NCBI GenBank assembly: GCA_000729835.1
Contig: JFHB01000041.1
Coordinates: 1-64,000, forward strand
Reading direction: 5' to 3'
Source: Atkinsonella hypoxylon
Taxonomy: Eukaryota; Ascomycota; Sordariomycetes; Hypocreales; Clavicipitaceae
DNA: 64,000 bases
Shown piece after piece: positions 11,510 through 22,825 of the stretch. The position numbers and the translations under genes were made by a program. The number at the start of each line of letters is the position of its first letter. The stretch's first letter is position 1. The notes under the pieces were generated by a model, which saw nothing but the letters and a program-made list of their open reading frames with translations, did no database searches and had not been told where the DNA came from.

Positions 11510-12356
11510 TCAAAACCAGGCCAGCGTCCAGGTAGATGGCAAGTTTGGCCAGCGCTCTTGCCAAGCGCCAATAATGTCTGGCACTTTTTCATCAAAACTT
11601 GCCCGACCAGCCGCACTCCCGCTATCAAATGTGGCGGCCCCGACAGCTTCTCGCTCCTCGGCAGCGGCTGCATTGAGAGAATTGGCTAGGTCCAGGATTC
11701 CCTGACCACCTATGTGAGCCTCCTCATGGTTATCTTTGATGTCTACGTTGATCACGTGGACAGGCCGGTTCAGCGGCGACCCTCTATTAAGCAAGTCGTC
11801 GATGACGGCATCCCAGCAGCGCTCTTCACATGTGAAGACAACATCTACAACACCGCCTTCAGTGCCCTCGCTCCCTTTGTCTGTACTATGTTGGAGTCGA
11901 GGAATGCCAATTGCCCAGTCTTGCCATCGCTCTGGTCCCCACTTGACTCCTCGATTTCTGTCGAGCATGTTGAGAATACCGTTTGCACGGTAGAGTCGTC
12001 CATCCTTAGATTCGAGCTCTTTGAACATACTATCGTATGAGGTTTTGTTGAACTGGTAGACATTTGGTTGTGTGATTGTCGGGCCAGGGAGTCGGACAAG
12101 GGAACCGGTACCGAATGAGATGACAGGATAATTCGCTTGGGACAAGCGTAGATGAGCTTCCATAGAACTGTATCGAACCGCCATTAGCCCTTGTAGAACA
12201 GCAAAGCCGCCTCGTAGGTCGAGTGTAAGGCTGATTTCGCGCTCACCGATTCTGATTGCTTGCGCAAACGGTACAAAATTTCAATTTGAATCCCGAAGAG
12301 CCATTGCTGGAACTATTTTGCGTCGCCGCATCCGATGCTTCGTTTACGGCATCCAT
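11510..12356 (-). CDS. SSU72: RNA polymerase II CTD phosphatase Ssu72
   Basis: Two exons: 12356-12247 (110 nt) and 12167-11510 (658 nt). The 79-bp intron has donor GTGAGC and acceptor TACAG; the product is 255 residues. Exon 1 supplies the catalytic P-loop: FCTVCASNQNR gives C31-x5-R37, and the Arg codon is split CG^T by the intron. Exon 2 holds SMEAH, YRANGILNMLDRNR, VFTCEERC and the VDIKDNHEEA segment expected to carry the catalytic Asp, then the conserved tail ending WTLAWF. By family knowledge Ssu72 removes phosphate from Ser5 and Ser7 of the Rpb1 CTD and works in the cleavage/polyadenylation factor during termination. Starting the gene inside exon 2 (ATG at 12184, within the intron) would give an inactive protein, so the two-exon model is strongly preferred. 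Confidence 0.95.
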
Positions 12357-13146
12357 CGTCAGACGATACGTCAAAACTTTCACACGGAAAATGATAAAAA
12401 ATTCATGTAGAGCCGACTGTCTATCCGTCGCGAGCCTGGGAGTTCGATTGAGCTTTCCCTATCCCCATGATTAGTTGTGGACTCGGGTACAAGGTAAACA
12501 ACATCGTTGCCCATTTGAACAAAAGAAAATTCCCTCGGATCAGATCTATAAGCGTAAAAAGTGTCATTCAACATTAAGTTCAGACAGCTCCAATATTCAA
12601 AGGATCATCATCATTTGAGGTAGGTGTGTTCAAAAGAGGAGAATGAAGCATTACACAGTTGAGCAAAATGGAGCAAAGCCAACAACGCACCTTGTTTTCG
12701 CTGGCAGTTTAGTAGACTCGAGTAATATCACGTTCAACACGTGGCCGAGGAGCGTCTCGGTAGCCGGGCCAGGATTGCACAGGCATCGTCTGCTTCACTT
12801 CCTGCCCCCGTTGTTAGTCCTTGATACCCTTGATGAACAAGCTCGGTCTGGACAAATTGGAACTTGAGAGCAAACATTATTAGTGTGCGAGGAGGGTTAG
12901 GACGCGCTACGGCTAAACATCGGAGTAATGGCGAGTTATACGCCATGAAAGGCAATTGAGTGGGGTGGAGTATGATTGGCTCGCGACCATGTTTACCCCT
13001 GCGAGTGCGGTAAGAAAGAATCGGCTGGTCGCAGCAAATGTGGGGCGCACTTTCTGATTCACGAGTAAGTACTGATGTACTTGAAGCTACGGCTTGGCCG
13101 GCGATCATTATGGGTTTCAGAGCCTGTTTTGCGTACCTACCTACCT

Positions 13147-13162
13147 ACCTAGGTACCTAGGT
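13147..13162. repeat. Abutting ACCTAGGT palindromes (example of a dispersed motif)
   Basis: Two perfect 8-bp palindromes, ACCTAGGT, lie end to end inside a CCTA/TAGG-rich tract. The same motif occurs at 3112, 34672, 39198, 39206, 47315, 47335, 49740, 49847 and 62093, always between genes. Confidence 0.9.
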
Positions 13163-14853
13163 AGGTAGTTTGGATATCTACTACCTCCAGTGGCGCCCGT
13201 GACCAAGTTGGGCCCTTGCAGCGTTCCAAGGGATAACCTGAGATAACCTGAAACACATGGGGATATTAGTGTCCAATCAAAATCGACCTGGCACCCTGGA
13301 TGACAACATGCAAGCGTCCCAAAATAGAACTAGCATTTAAAAAAGCCTTGTACGGTACCGTCGCCAGAAACTTGGGCAAAGCCCAGTCGTGGGGTGGCCT
13401 AGATGTCCTCCTGCTCCATACAATGGGACTCCGGATGAAGTATCTGCCCGCCCACCCCGGGTTGCCGGATCCAATATTAATTAGTATATTCCGTACATGG
13501 CAAAATCGCGGGGCAACAAAACGTTAGTCAGTCTTCCTTTTATAGTCGAGTCCACAACTTGCATCAACATTATTTACTTCAAAATTGATGCTTTAGTGCA
13601 CACAAGGTCATGCACAGGTTGAAGGGTACTGGATTTTATCAATTATAAAGTTCCTAAAGCAATTAATGACCCTGCCGTAACCATGATCACAGGACTCTCT
13701 TCAGCGGACCCGCGATTCGTCGTCATGCTATTGTTGGTCGTCTCGCAAACTTGCATGCGCAGATAGATCCTTATGCATATGAAAGGTAATCGTCGGGCAC
13801 GGGCAAGCATCTTTTCACAGCTTGTTAACAAAGAACTCATCTGATTGAAATATGCAGGAGGCCTTGACGTTACGTGCCGAGCCATTCCCTGCAACTTGGC
13901 AGTGCCGTTACCGACGACTAACCCTTTGTTCTTAGCCAAACACGTCATCGGTCATGAAACAACACTGCCGCGGAAACCTGAGATGCCTGAAAGCATGTGC
14001 AAGCGATTATCAAGTAGATTCTATTCCATATTCCCGCAAGAGAGGATAAGCGACCGGACCGTCTGGCTTTCCTCTCGCAGAGCAGGCGGGCGAGCGCCGA
14101 GCATGCCTTGCTCTAGGGCTGCCGGCCCTGAATGCCGATGTAGATTAGATGTATGAAGTAAAGTATTCATGTCGATAGTTCCCGAGGCTACTCCGTACTC
14201 CGTATATATATTTTTTCCATGTCGCAGCGATTGGCGGTCGGAAGCATCACCTCCCTTCTCTCTTCTGTTGCTTCACAACTGTATCTTTGTCTCGTCGCCC
14301 TCTGGCAACAGAAAGACGACCAGTTAGTTAGTTAATTCACGATCCAGCCTTCAGTTTTCGAAGGAAGGCTTCGTCGGCTAAGGTGGCTGGTTTAACGGAA
14401 AAGAGTCTAAGGCAGAGGAATAAATCTCATTCACTTTCACGACGCGAGAACCGGTGTCGCAGATCTATCAAATGTCATTTCCCATGCCTGTTCCGAACTG
14501 TGGGAAAGCTTTGAAGCAGGGGGCCAGGACAGGTAGATTAATAAGACGGGACCAGACAGGCATGCAGGTTCCATGGGCCACGAGTTGTGGTTTCTTTGGT
14601 GGAGGAAACGCAGGCCGGCCAGCCTGTCGCAATTCAGGGTCACATCAAGACCGTTGTTGAGCAGGTTCTGTTTTCTTTTTCCTTTTCTCCTTCTTTTGTC
14701 CTTGTCGGCTTGGTTGTGTCCTGTACGACACGCACTGGCATTGGGGCCCGGGCCAAACCAATTGTGATTTTGATATTGGAAGATTGGAACACTAGTCGAC
14801 AGTTCCAGTCTGGCCGGGTTTGACGGGCACCTTACAGTTGGGTGCCACGCGGT

Positions 14854-14940
14854 GTCTGTGAGTCTGTGAGTCTGTGAGTCTGTGAGTCTGTGAGTCTGTG
14901 AGTCTGTGAGTCTGTGAGTCTGTGAGTCTGTGAGTCTGTG
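14854..14940. repeat. 8-bp minisatellite (gtctgtga), about 11 copies
   Basis: Eighty-seven bases of the perfect unit gtctgtga with no substitution between copies. It lies about 1 kb upstream of the SH3-protein gene. The lack of divergence suggests recent expansion or ongoing homogenisation. Confidence 0.95.
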
Positions 14941-15997
14941 ACCCTCTCTTGTTTCTTGTGCTGGCTCTGAACAAGGTCGACCGTGCAGCGGCGATTCCAG
15001 GGCTGGCTGAGCGTCTTGCGTGCGGGCTGGCGGCTGGTATCAAACGGACCAATGGCAGGAATATAGTGGGTGTACCAGAGCTATTTCCGCTACTGGGACA
15101 AAGGAACAGGGGGCTTCGGAGCCGCCACTGAGCTGGGACCCCAAACTTGCTTCAACCCATCCATGTTCCTGCTCCTGCTCCTGCTCCTCCTCCATCTGAC
15201 AACTGGCAGAACTGGCAGCTGGCAGCTGGCAGCTAGCTCAGCCAGGTTTGTCAGGCTTTTGTTGAGGATTGCATTTTGCCTCCAGAGGTACTTGCTATAG
15301 ACGCTTAGACTCTTGTGTACATCTTGGTACGGTTGGGAGGTACGCCCACTGTACCTAGGCTGGTACTTAGGCACCTTTCGCACCAACCGGTTGCGCTCGC
15401 TGCCTTGCGTCGCTCAACTTCACCTTCGCCTCTTCTTACTCCCTCCACAGTCCAAAGTTCCTTCCTGCGACCCTTCTTCCAGAACACGCGTTTTCATCCT
15501 TCATACTTCTTTGCGCATGGCCTGCATCGCCCGCGCCCTCTTGTCGTCGACCAAAACATCCGCCTCCGGCTCACCGAGTTGTTTTTACCATTGCTCTAAA
15601 CCTTCAGCCTGCCATTGCTAGAACGGCCACTATTACGCCTGGGATCCTTCTCCACTGCTCTCTGGAACTTTATCTTCGTTCCTACTCCCTCTTATTATTG
15701 ATCGCCTTCCCTCTGTTTTCTCCTTGTCAGTTATACTATTCGCGCAAAGCTCGAATCAATCAGTCGACCACATTGCTGCCTCATCAACCTTCAAGACATC
15801 TGACCACGCTGCTCTGGCCCCGCCTGCGGGGTCTCAGTCTTGCGCGGGTTGCCATCCACGCCACTACAGGACGAAATTGATATATTGGCATTTGCGGAAG
15901 CTTCTTTGGCTGACGTGGGAGAGCACCTCGCTCTCCGGAGCTTTGTGGCCTTCAAGCTCGAATTGTTGTGTCGGACCGTCTCACCGTCTCTCGAGGA

Positions 15998-17497
15998 ATG
16001 GCAATAACCGCAACCATGACGGATTCTTCGTCCTCGGCGGCTTCGCCGCCACAAAACTCGTCTCCTTCACAGAATTCGAATCATCCCGCCTTGCCGCCCT
16101 TGACGACCTCGCCACCGTTGCGCCGAAGTAACTTGCCTCGCCCAATGTCGCACGCGTCCAAAAGCCGGCTCTCACAGTACTCTGTGGGATCCGTTCCGTC
16201 GAGGTCGCGACCAGGCTCTCACATGTTTCCCATGTTTTCGTCAAGCCTGTCGTACACACTTGTACGTGATTTTGCTTATGCATGCACCCATCCGATGCAC
16301 TATGGCCCGCCGCCAGAGCCGTCTGGTCCTCCGTCAGGCCTTACAACGCCTGCGAGCGAAACCCGACATTTATCTGATCCACCTGGCTCATGGGACCAGC
16401 GCATGCCTTGGGACTCATGGACTTCTGACGGCTTCAGTCGTGGCCTTGAGATTCCCCCTATTCAGATGGGGGACGGCCCCCCATATAGTGAAGACGAGGA
16501 TTTGCAGAGCCCTGTGGTGGCCCCCCGTCACCGTAAACACAAATCTACTTCAGCCACACTTGGTCGAGGTAGAGGAAGGCCAGGCCGAGAAGGCGACGTG
16601 ATGAGTCTGTCCAACTATGACAGCGAAAAGGGGTTCTATGTAGGAACAAGTGCAGATGGAAGTGACAGATACTATGTAGCTCAGGGGGGAGAAGCCAATG
16701 GCCCAGGCGGCGAGTATGTGACTTATCCTCCAGATCAGGAACGCCATAGCCGGGGTTACCATTACTTACAGCAACCGGAACACGAGCATTATGGAGACGA
16801 AGACTCGGACCCATCGTCCTCTCCCGGATACCAGGACAATGACGAATCGCGCTATTCTCGAGACTATCAATTCACTATTACCTCACCTGATGAAGAATTC
16901 CACGGCAAGGCTGTGGCTCTGTTCGACTTTGAGCGCGAAAACGAAAACGAGCTGCCATTGGTGGAAGGACAAATTATTTGGGTCTCGTATCGGCATGGGC
17001 AGGGATGGCTGGTGGCCGAAGATCCAAAAACTCAGGAAAGCGGGCTGGTACCTGAAGAATATGTGCGATTGCTTCGCGATATAGAGGGCGGCATGAATAG
17101 TCTGACTGGCAACATTGGTGAAGGATGCGTGTCACCGAATGAAGCCGACACACCAACCCAGACCGAGCATTGCGGAAAAGAAAGGCAGCCGTCGATCACG
17201 TCAATCAATGGTTATCATCAACCCGTGGTATCTGTATTTTCAACATCAAGCAAAGACTTGAATCCTTATCCCACAGAGCAGCTAGGGATCCAGGCTGGTC
17301 AAACTCCTCCTCAGGTTGTCCATTACCATGGGCAACGAGGTGGTAGCCTGACAAATACGCCAACGATCGCTCAGCATAGCGAGCCAGAAATACTGCCAAG
17401 GGGGAGCCATGGCTCAAATAATGAGGACGAGGCAGAGCATACAACTACTCAGGAACGTACAAACACCGCAAGCACTCGAACAGCTGCTTCGAGGTGA
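15998..17497 (+). CDS. SH3-domain adaptor, Nbp2/Skb5 type
   Basis: Single-exon gene of 499 residues. The first ATG in frame is 15998 (MAITATM); a second at 16016 (MTDSSSS) is possible, and the frame upstream opens only with GTG. The protein is Ser/Pro-rich and disordered apart from one SH3 domain at about residues 300-357: ALFDFERENENELPL, then GQIIWVSYRHGQGWLVAED and GLVPEEYVRLL. That wording, especially the SYRHGQGWLVAE core, is characteristic of the yeast Nbp2 / fission yeast Skb5 family. By family knowledge these adaptors bring PP2C phosphatases to the HOG and cell-wall MAPK modules or bind the PAK kinase Shk1. The ortholog name is an inference from the SH3 core, since the flanks are not conserved enough to judge. 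Confidence 0.82.
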   Translation: MAITATMTDSSSSAASPPQNSSPSQNSNHPALPPLTTSPPLRRSNLPRPMSHASKSRLSQYSVGSVPSRSRPGSHMFPMFSSSLSYTLVRDFAYACTHPMHYGPPPEPSGPPSGLTTPASETRHLSDPPGSWDQRMPWDSWTSDGFSRGLEIPPIQMGDGPPYSEDEDLQSPVVAPRHRKHKSTSATLGRGRGRPGREGDVMSLSNYDSEKGFYVGTSADGSDRYYVAQGGEANGPGGEYVTYPPDQERHSRGYHYLQQPEHEHYGDEDSDPSSSPGYQDNDESRYSRDYQFTITSPDEEFHGKAVALFDFERENENELPLVEGQIIWVSYRHGQGWLVAEDPKTQESGLVPEEYVRLLRDIEGGMNSLTGNIGEGCVSPNEADTPTQTEHCGKERQPSITSINGYHQPVVSVFSTSSKDLNPYPTEQLGIQAGQTPPQVVHYHGQRGGSLTNTPTIAQHSEPEILPRGSHGSNNEDEAEHTTTQERTNTASTRTAASR

Positions 17498-18374
17498 ACC
17501 ACATGTTCTATGAATGTGATTCTGAGATGAGAAAATAATACTCCAGTACTGGTAGGTCTGGATGCAGGCCAAAACATCCCTTTCAGAGAGGGTGCCGTCT
17601 CTTGGCCAATATGACAAGCTCACCAAGTCGACTCTCACAACAAGAACAAAAGAATAATGTTAGTCACATGTCCGTATACCTGAATGCTAGGTATTGTCTG
17701 ACATGAATGGCCGAGCAATCGAGACCAGGTTTGGTCAAGCAGGTTATACTACTGGGGCCGGGGAATGGAGAGGAGGCGGAAGAGACAGCAAAAATCGAAC
17801 GAGGCAGTAATACGCTACGCATCTCGAGGGACTCGTGGAGTTGAAGGCTGGAATCACGATACATGAGTTTGCTATGTACAGCAACATAGGCATGATCTGT
17901 GTTGGTTCAAAAAAATATATCCATATGCCTGCGCGAAAAGAGGCAGGCGAACATGTCCGAGCCCTCATACGTCTACCTAAATCTGTCAAATTTCTGTTGC
18001 GTGAATCAAGCCCGAGCAAGCCGAACTTAGACCTTTTCAAGGCTTTTCAAGGACAGCAGTAAATTAGCCAAATAAAGTTCGCAGAGCAAAAGGTTCGGGC
18101 CAATTCTTTTGGCTTGGTTAATTAAAGAGGCACTCTGAAGTGGTTCACGGAGTGTTTGGCCCGCTTGCGTCACTTGCAACCGTAACTGTGCGGGACATTG
18201 GGTCACGTGGTAAGGGTCATACATTGAAGCTGCGGGTTGTCCCGGCAGCTTGTCAACCGTAGCTCGTTCAACTGCTCTCCGTTGGTCTGAACAATTCTTT
18301 CCTGGCAAAACGACGATCGTTTGGGTTGAATTTTCCGCGAATTGGTTTTTTCAAAGAGACCTCAATCTTTCAAC
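17498..18374. other. Intergenic between the SH3-protein gene and MCR1
   Basis: An 877-bp spacer between two genes on the same strand. It must hold the 3' end of the upstream gene and the MCR1 promoter. I see no repeat array and no gene. Confidence 0.6.
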
Positions 18375-19621
18375 ATGTATGCTCGGTCTGCTTTCCGCGC
18401 GGCCCAGTCGCTAAAGACCGTATGTTTTCTCCAGCAGTCATCAACCTCCGCGCGCGTTGCCTGTCAAGCCCTTTTATTTTATTTTATTTTCTTCGCCTTC
18501 CGTTACTGTAGAAGGAAAATGGACGGCGCAAAAAGGCCTATCGCAAGAGCTGGGTCATTGTCAATAAGCAGAGCTATTTTCTCTCTAACTATAATGTAGC
18601 AAGCCCGACGATATGCCACCGAGTCTGGATCTCAAGGCGGTTCGAACACTCTCTTGTATGCGGTTGGTGGTGCGGCGCTCGCTGGCGCAGGCTACTGGTA
18701 CTTCAGCGGGAGCTCTCCTATTGCGGCTAAGGTGCAGGAGGCTGTTCCCGTAAAGGCTGCCTTCACCGGCGGTGACCAGGGCTTCGTGTCTCTCAAGCTG
18801 GCCGACATTGAAAAGGTCAACCACAACACGAAGCGGTTCCGTTTCGAGCTCCCCGAGTCGGACATGGTGTCTGGCCTGCACGTTGCCAGTGCCATCTTGA
18901 CCAAGTACAAGGGCCCTGAAGATGAGAAGGCGACTATCCGACCTTACACACCGATCAGCGACGAAAGTGAGTTGCGAACGAGATACCTTGCCGACATGGG
19001 GTCGAGAATTGTGTGTATGGTGTGGCGCAACTGACTTTGTCTTGCCGTACAGACGAGAAGGGCTTCCTCGATCTGCTGGTGAAGAAGTACCCCGGCGGCC
19101 CTATGAGCACGCATATGCACGACATGGTTCCCGGCCAGCGCCTCGACTTCAAGGGCCCGCTGCCCAAGTATCCTTGGTCGGAGAACAAGCATGACCACAT
19201 TGCCCTCGTTGCGGGCGGTACTGGCATCACGCCCATGTACCAGCTTTGCCGCGCCATCTTCAGCAACCCCAACGAGAAGACCAAGGTCACTCTTGTTTTC
19301 GGCAACGTCAGCGAGGAAGACATCTTGCTCCGTCGCGAGCTCGCCGACCTTGAGAACACGTACCCTCAGCGATTCCGTGCATTCTACGTCCTCGACAAGG
19401 CGCCTAAAGGGTGGTCCGGCACCAGCGGCTACATCAGCAAGGACCTGCTCAAGACGGTTCTGCCCGAGCCCAAGGAGGAGAACATCAAGGTTTTCGTTTG
19501 CGGACCACCCGGCCTGGTGAAGGCCATATCTGGGCCCAAGGTCAGTGCCAAGGACCAGGGCGAGCTGTCTGGCTCGTTGAAGGATCTTGGCTACACCAAG
19601 GAGCAGGTGTACAAGTTCTAA
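18375..19621 (+). CDS. MCR1: Mitochondrial NADH-cytochrome b5 reductase
   Basis: Three exons: 18375-18419, 18600-18966 and 19053-19621. The introns are 180 and 86 bp (donors GTATGT, GTGAGT; a CTAAC branch site just before the first acceptor); the product is 326 residues. The N-terminus (MYARSAFRAAQSLKTQARRYATES) is Arg-rich and amphipathic like a mitochondrial presequence, and is followed by a hydrophobic anchor (LLYAVGGAALAGAGYWYF). The FAD-binding RPYT motif is at 129-132, the phosphate-binding GPMSTHMH follows at about 153, the NADH-binding GGTGITP starts at 192, and CGPPG starts at 287. The family passes electrons from NADH through FAD to cytochrome b5 and, in yeast Mcr1, regenerates ascorbate-type radicals and supports sterol synthesis; it sits in the outer membrane and intermembrane space. 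The 15-codon first exon is easily missed. Confidence 0.95.
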
Positions 19622-20100
19622 GGCGGTGGAAGGAGCGGACTTTGTACAATACGATTATAATCGAGCCTCATAAGATATACACACGTTCTTGATGCCGAGC
19701 TTGCTCCATGTGCCCCTCTCTATAGCTAGGATCATTGCTAGACACTTTTGTTAGATTGTAGAGTGTTGCTATGGCAGCTTGTGAGACTGGATGATAATCC
19801 TTGTCGGTAACATGCGACAAGGGATGGCATTTTTCTGCATGGACGGTAATTGGGTCCTGAGGGCTTGATCTTATGAGCTACACCGGGGAAAGGAGCATGT
19901 CGAGTGCCGCGGCAGGAGATGGTTTACGATTTGCCGTCTCGGAGCCTAGTATATAATATACACTTTTCGCGCAGGCCTTCGATCTACGTCACGCTGAGAA
20001 GGGCGGTGCTGCAACCTCAGTTGTTTGGAACCTCGTGTCCCCCCTTTGTTCCAAGTGCAAGTTTCTACTACAGGTGAAATACATAGATGCTAGATGGGCT
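19622..20100. other. Convergent 3' ends of MCR1 and the M28-like gene
   Basis: A 479-bp spacer between genes facing each other. No gene or repeat is seen; it should hold both polyadenylation regions. Confidence 0.6.
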
Positions 20101-22661
20101 CTATGTTTTTGATGAGATGGGCTCTGTGTTTTTGATAAGATCGACAATGCGTTCATTGATAATGCCAGCCCATCTCGCGCCGTTCGTGTAGTTTATGGCT
20201 TCGATGCTCTCCATTAGACCAGGGAACGGCACTGCATTGGCAGATATTAGCAAGGGTAATGAATGGGAATGGGACATGAAAGCGACCGCGGGTTAGGGGT
20301 TAGGAATTAGGTAGGGCCATGACACGTACCACCAGAGCGACCTGTCCGCAGGCCTGGCGCAAAGACAACATGCTTGTACCAACTGCGCCCGTCCAAGCCG
20401 GCGTCGTACAGGAGGGAACGCTCAAAGCTGAGGTACCGGTGGTGGACCATTTCGACTTCTTTCCAGGCGTCGACAAAGTCGGAATAAACCATTTTCGACG
20501 AGGTTACATCCACCCGGTGGTTGATCCTTATCGCATCCCTATCCAGCGCACGGGACTTTTGGGTGAGGTTGTCAAGGGAGCTCCGGAGGCTGTTGAGACT
20601 TTGCTCGAACTCGGGAAGCGCGAACATGTTGTTCAGGTCGAATGGTTTTCCGTTGGCCCTGAGCCTATTTTCTACCTTGTCCAGATAGCTCTTTAGTGCG
20701 TAGGCGTACTCGGTTGCGCTGAACGGAAGCATGATCTCGGTGGTGAAGTAGTAGATGATCATGCCGAGGATGCGTGCCATGGCCAAGTGATACTCGAAGG
20801 CGTGGTCTCCGTACTTGTCCATCCAGTGGCGGCTGTCGTAGGTGCTGTGATGGTGGTGTACAGGCCCGCCAGCGGCAGCCTTGAAGCCCATGTCGATCGA
20901 AGGAATGCCCGCGTGGTACTGGAAGGCCGCGACGTCGCTGCCGGTGCCCATGCTGTCGATGTTGTCACCCCACACATCCCACACGGTTTGTCCGGGGTCA
21001 GTCTGGTTTGGCGATAGCACCTTGTCAGTCGCGCTTCGCAGGACCCGATTCACAAGAGGAGACGCTGAGGCTTGAAAGTTGGGGCCCGATATGTCAGCAT
21101 CGACGTTGACATAGGCGATGTTAGCACGGCGAAGCTCTGGAAGCTTCTGCTCCACCCATTCTGTGCTTCCAAGCAGACCGTATTCTCCTCCATCCCAAGC
21201 GGCAAACACGATGGTACGCCGAGGCCTCCATCCGGCCTGGACAGCCTTGCCAACGCTCCGAACGACTTCGTTCATGACGACTAATCCGCTATTGGGGTTG
21301 CCTGCGACCCATGCATCTCGACGAGTGCCCACCAAGACGGCTTGATTATCGTTTCTCCCCGCGACGGTGCCCACGACGTTCCATATAGGCGTACAGAAAT
21401 GTGCTTGCACATTGTAGAGGTTGAGAACCACGTTCTCGGGCGAAGGTCCGATATTGTACTCGACACCCTTGTATGCAAGGCCAAGGTTCTGCTTCCAGGA
21501 CTCGCCAAAATGGGATACTTTAGGGCCATGTCCATTCAGAGCTTTGAGTATCGGAATAGCATCAGCGTACGAAATGGGCAAAGAGGGAATACCCGGCACC
21601 GTTGGCTTAAGCGGCGCTCGCGCGACGCCAGGCAGGGAAGCGTAGCCAGGAGTTGAACTGCAAAGCATGTCAGGCATGAGCTTTGTCACAAAACTGGGAC
21701 AAGGGCTTACGGGTCACCAGGAGTGTTGAAGAAGTGGACGCTTCCACGTTGCACACTGCTTTCATGGCGAGCAGGGCCCTTGGGATACTGTTGGTAGCCG
21801 TTGGCCTCGGTGAATTTCCCATCATCGCCCGGATCGCTGTATATTAAGACTCCAATCATGCCCAGCTCCTGAGCACGCTTGACTTTGAGGCCCTCGTGTA
21901 CAAGGCCGTTCCTGGCAATGGCAATTTTGCCGTGGAGATGGAGGCCAATGTCTACTAGAACCTGGTAGTCCTGATAGGTGCCGTAGTTGACATAAACAAA
22001 TTGGCCTGTGACGTTGCCATTAGCAGAGTAACCATGGAATGTTGGAACTCGATCCTGGAGAGATGTGGCGGGGTCCTCATCAATGACAGCCTCGGTCAGT
22101 GAGGCGTTGAATGCCAACGTCCACGAATCGGACGGATTCGACCTTGTGAGCAGAGAGAGACTTTGGTTGGTAGGATAGCTGATGTACGTCTCATACATGA
22201 CGACCTCTGCCTCAACGCCCCATTCCCGCCACTGAGCTTGTGTCCATAAAGCCTGACAGCAATGTCAGTCAAAATTCATATGCAAGAGTGATTCGGATTC
22301 ATCAGCATGCTACCTGAGATATGTTCTTGCCTGCCAAATGCGATCCTGAAGAATAGTATTTGCTCCATTCTCTGGCCCTAGCGGCACTGGGAGTGTTGAG
22401 CAAGACCTCCCTCGCCTTGGCATGGGGTAGGATACCATTCACGCGACGAGACGACAAGTGGTGAGTGAGATGGTCATGACGATGGTCATGACGATGGTCA
22501 GGCTGTATCAAAAACACATAAGTGAGGAAGAAGCCAAGGCCAAATACGAGGATGGATGTCGAAGCCAGCGTGCAAAAGCGCCTGCAAGTGTCACGACGGT
22601 ACCTTGCCCGCGGAGGCGCAACAGGGACGGTTGGGAATAATGGCGTCGACTGGTCGGCCAT
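20101..22661 (-). CDS. Transferrin-receptor/glutamate-carboxypeptidase-like (M28) membrane protein, probably inactive
   Basis: Four exons: 22661-22314, 22252-21711, 21657-20330 and 20231-20101. The introns are 61, 53 and 98 bp; the product is 782 residues. It is a type II membrane protein with a basic cytosolic tail, one membrane segment (about residues 30-52, ILVFGLGFFLTYVFLI) and a His/Asp-rich stalk. A PA domain follows (VYVNYGTYQDYQVL, GKIAIARNG, GVLIYSDPGDD), then the M28 domain and the dimerisation domain (FAPGLRTGRSG). Three metal-site positions of glutamate carboxypeptidase II are replaced: the GHRD His is R409, the DPxSG Asp is N417, and the catalytic Glu of DAEE is G454. E455, D483 and H567 remain. 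It is therefore likely a pseudo-peptidase, as in transferrin receptor and possibly yeast Tre1/Tre2/Vps70, which act in trafficking. The orthology is inferred. An in-frame upstream ATG at 22847 could extend the N-terminus. Confidence 0.88.
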
Positions 22662-22725
22662 CTTCTCAGGCTCTGAGGGGAATCTGTAGATGCCACAGGT
22701 TTTAGTAGAGAGGTCAGGAAGGGGG

Positions 22726-22825
22726 AGAAGAGAAGAGAAGAGAAGAGCAGAGAAGAGCAGAGAAGAGCAGAGCAGAGCAGAGCAGAGCAGAGCAGAGCAG
22801 AGCAGAGCAGAGCAGAGCAGAGCAG
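22726..22825. repeat. Pentanucleotide microsatellite (AGAAG/AGCAG), 20 units, in the leader of the M28-like gene
   Basis: Twenty contiguous 5-bp units: four AGAAG, five alternating, then eleven pure AGCAG. On the gene strand the array contains no stop codon in any frame. In the present frame it reads ALLCS repeated, and it joins an ATG at 22847 to the M28-like CDS without a stop. Confidence 0.95.

Larger units (their letters stand above)
12357..15997. other. Intergenic between divergent SSU72 and the SH3-protein gene
   Basis: No supported gene in 3.6 kb. Features seen are two abutting ACCTAGGT palindromes (13147-13162) inside an acctaggt-rich tract, a perfect 8-bp array at 14854-14940, a ctcctg run near 15171-15189, and a pyrimidine-rich stretch at about 15400-15740 typical of a fungal promoter or 5' leader ahead of the ATG at 15998. 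Confidence 0.6.
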
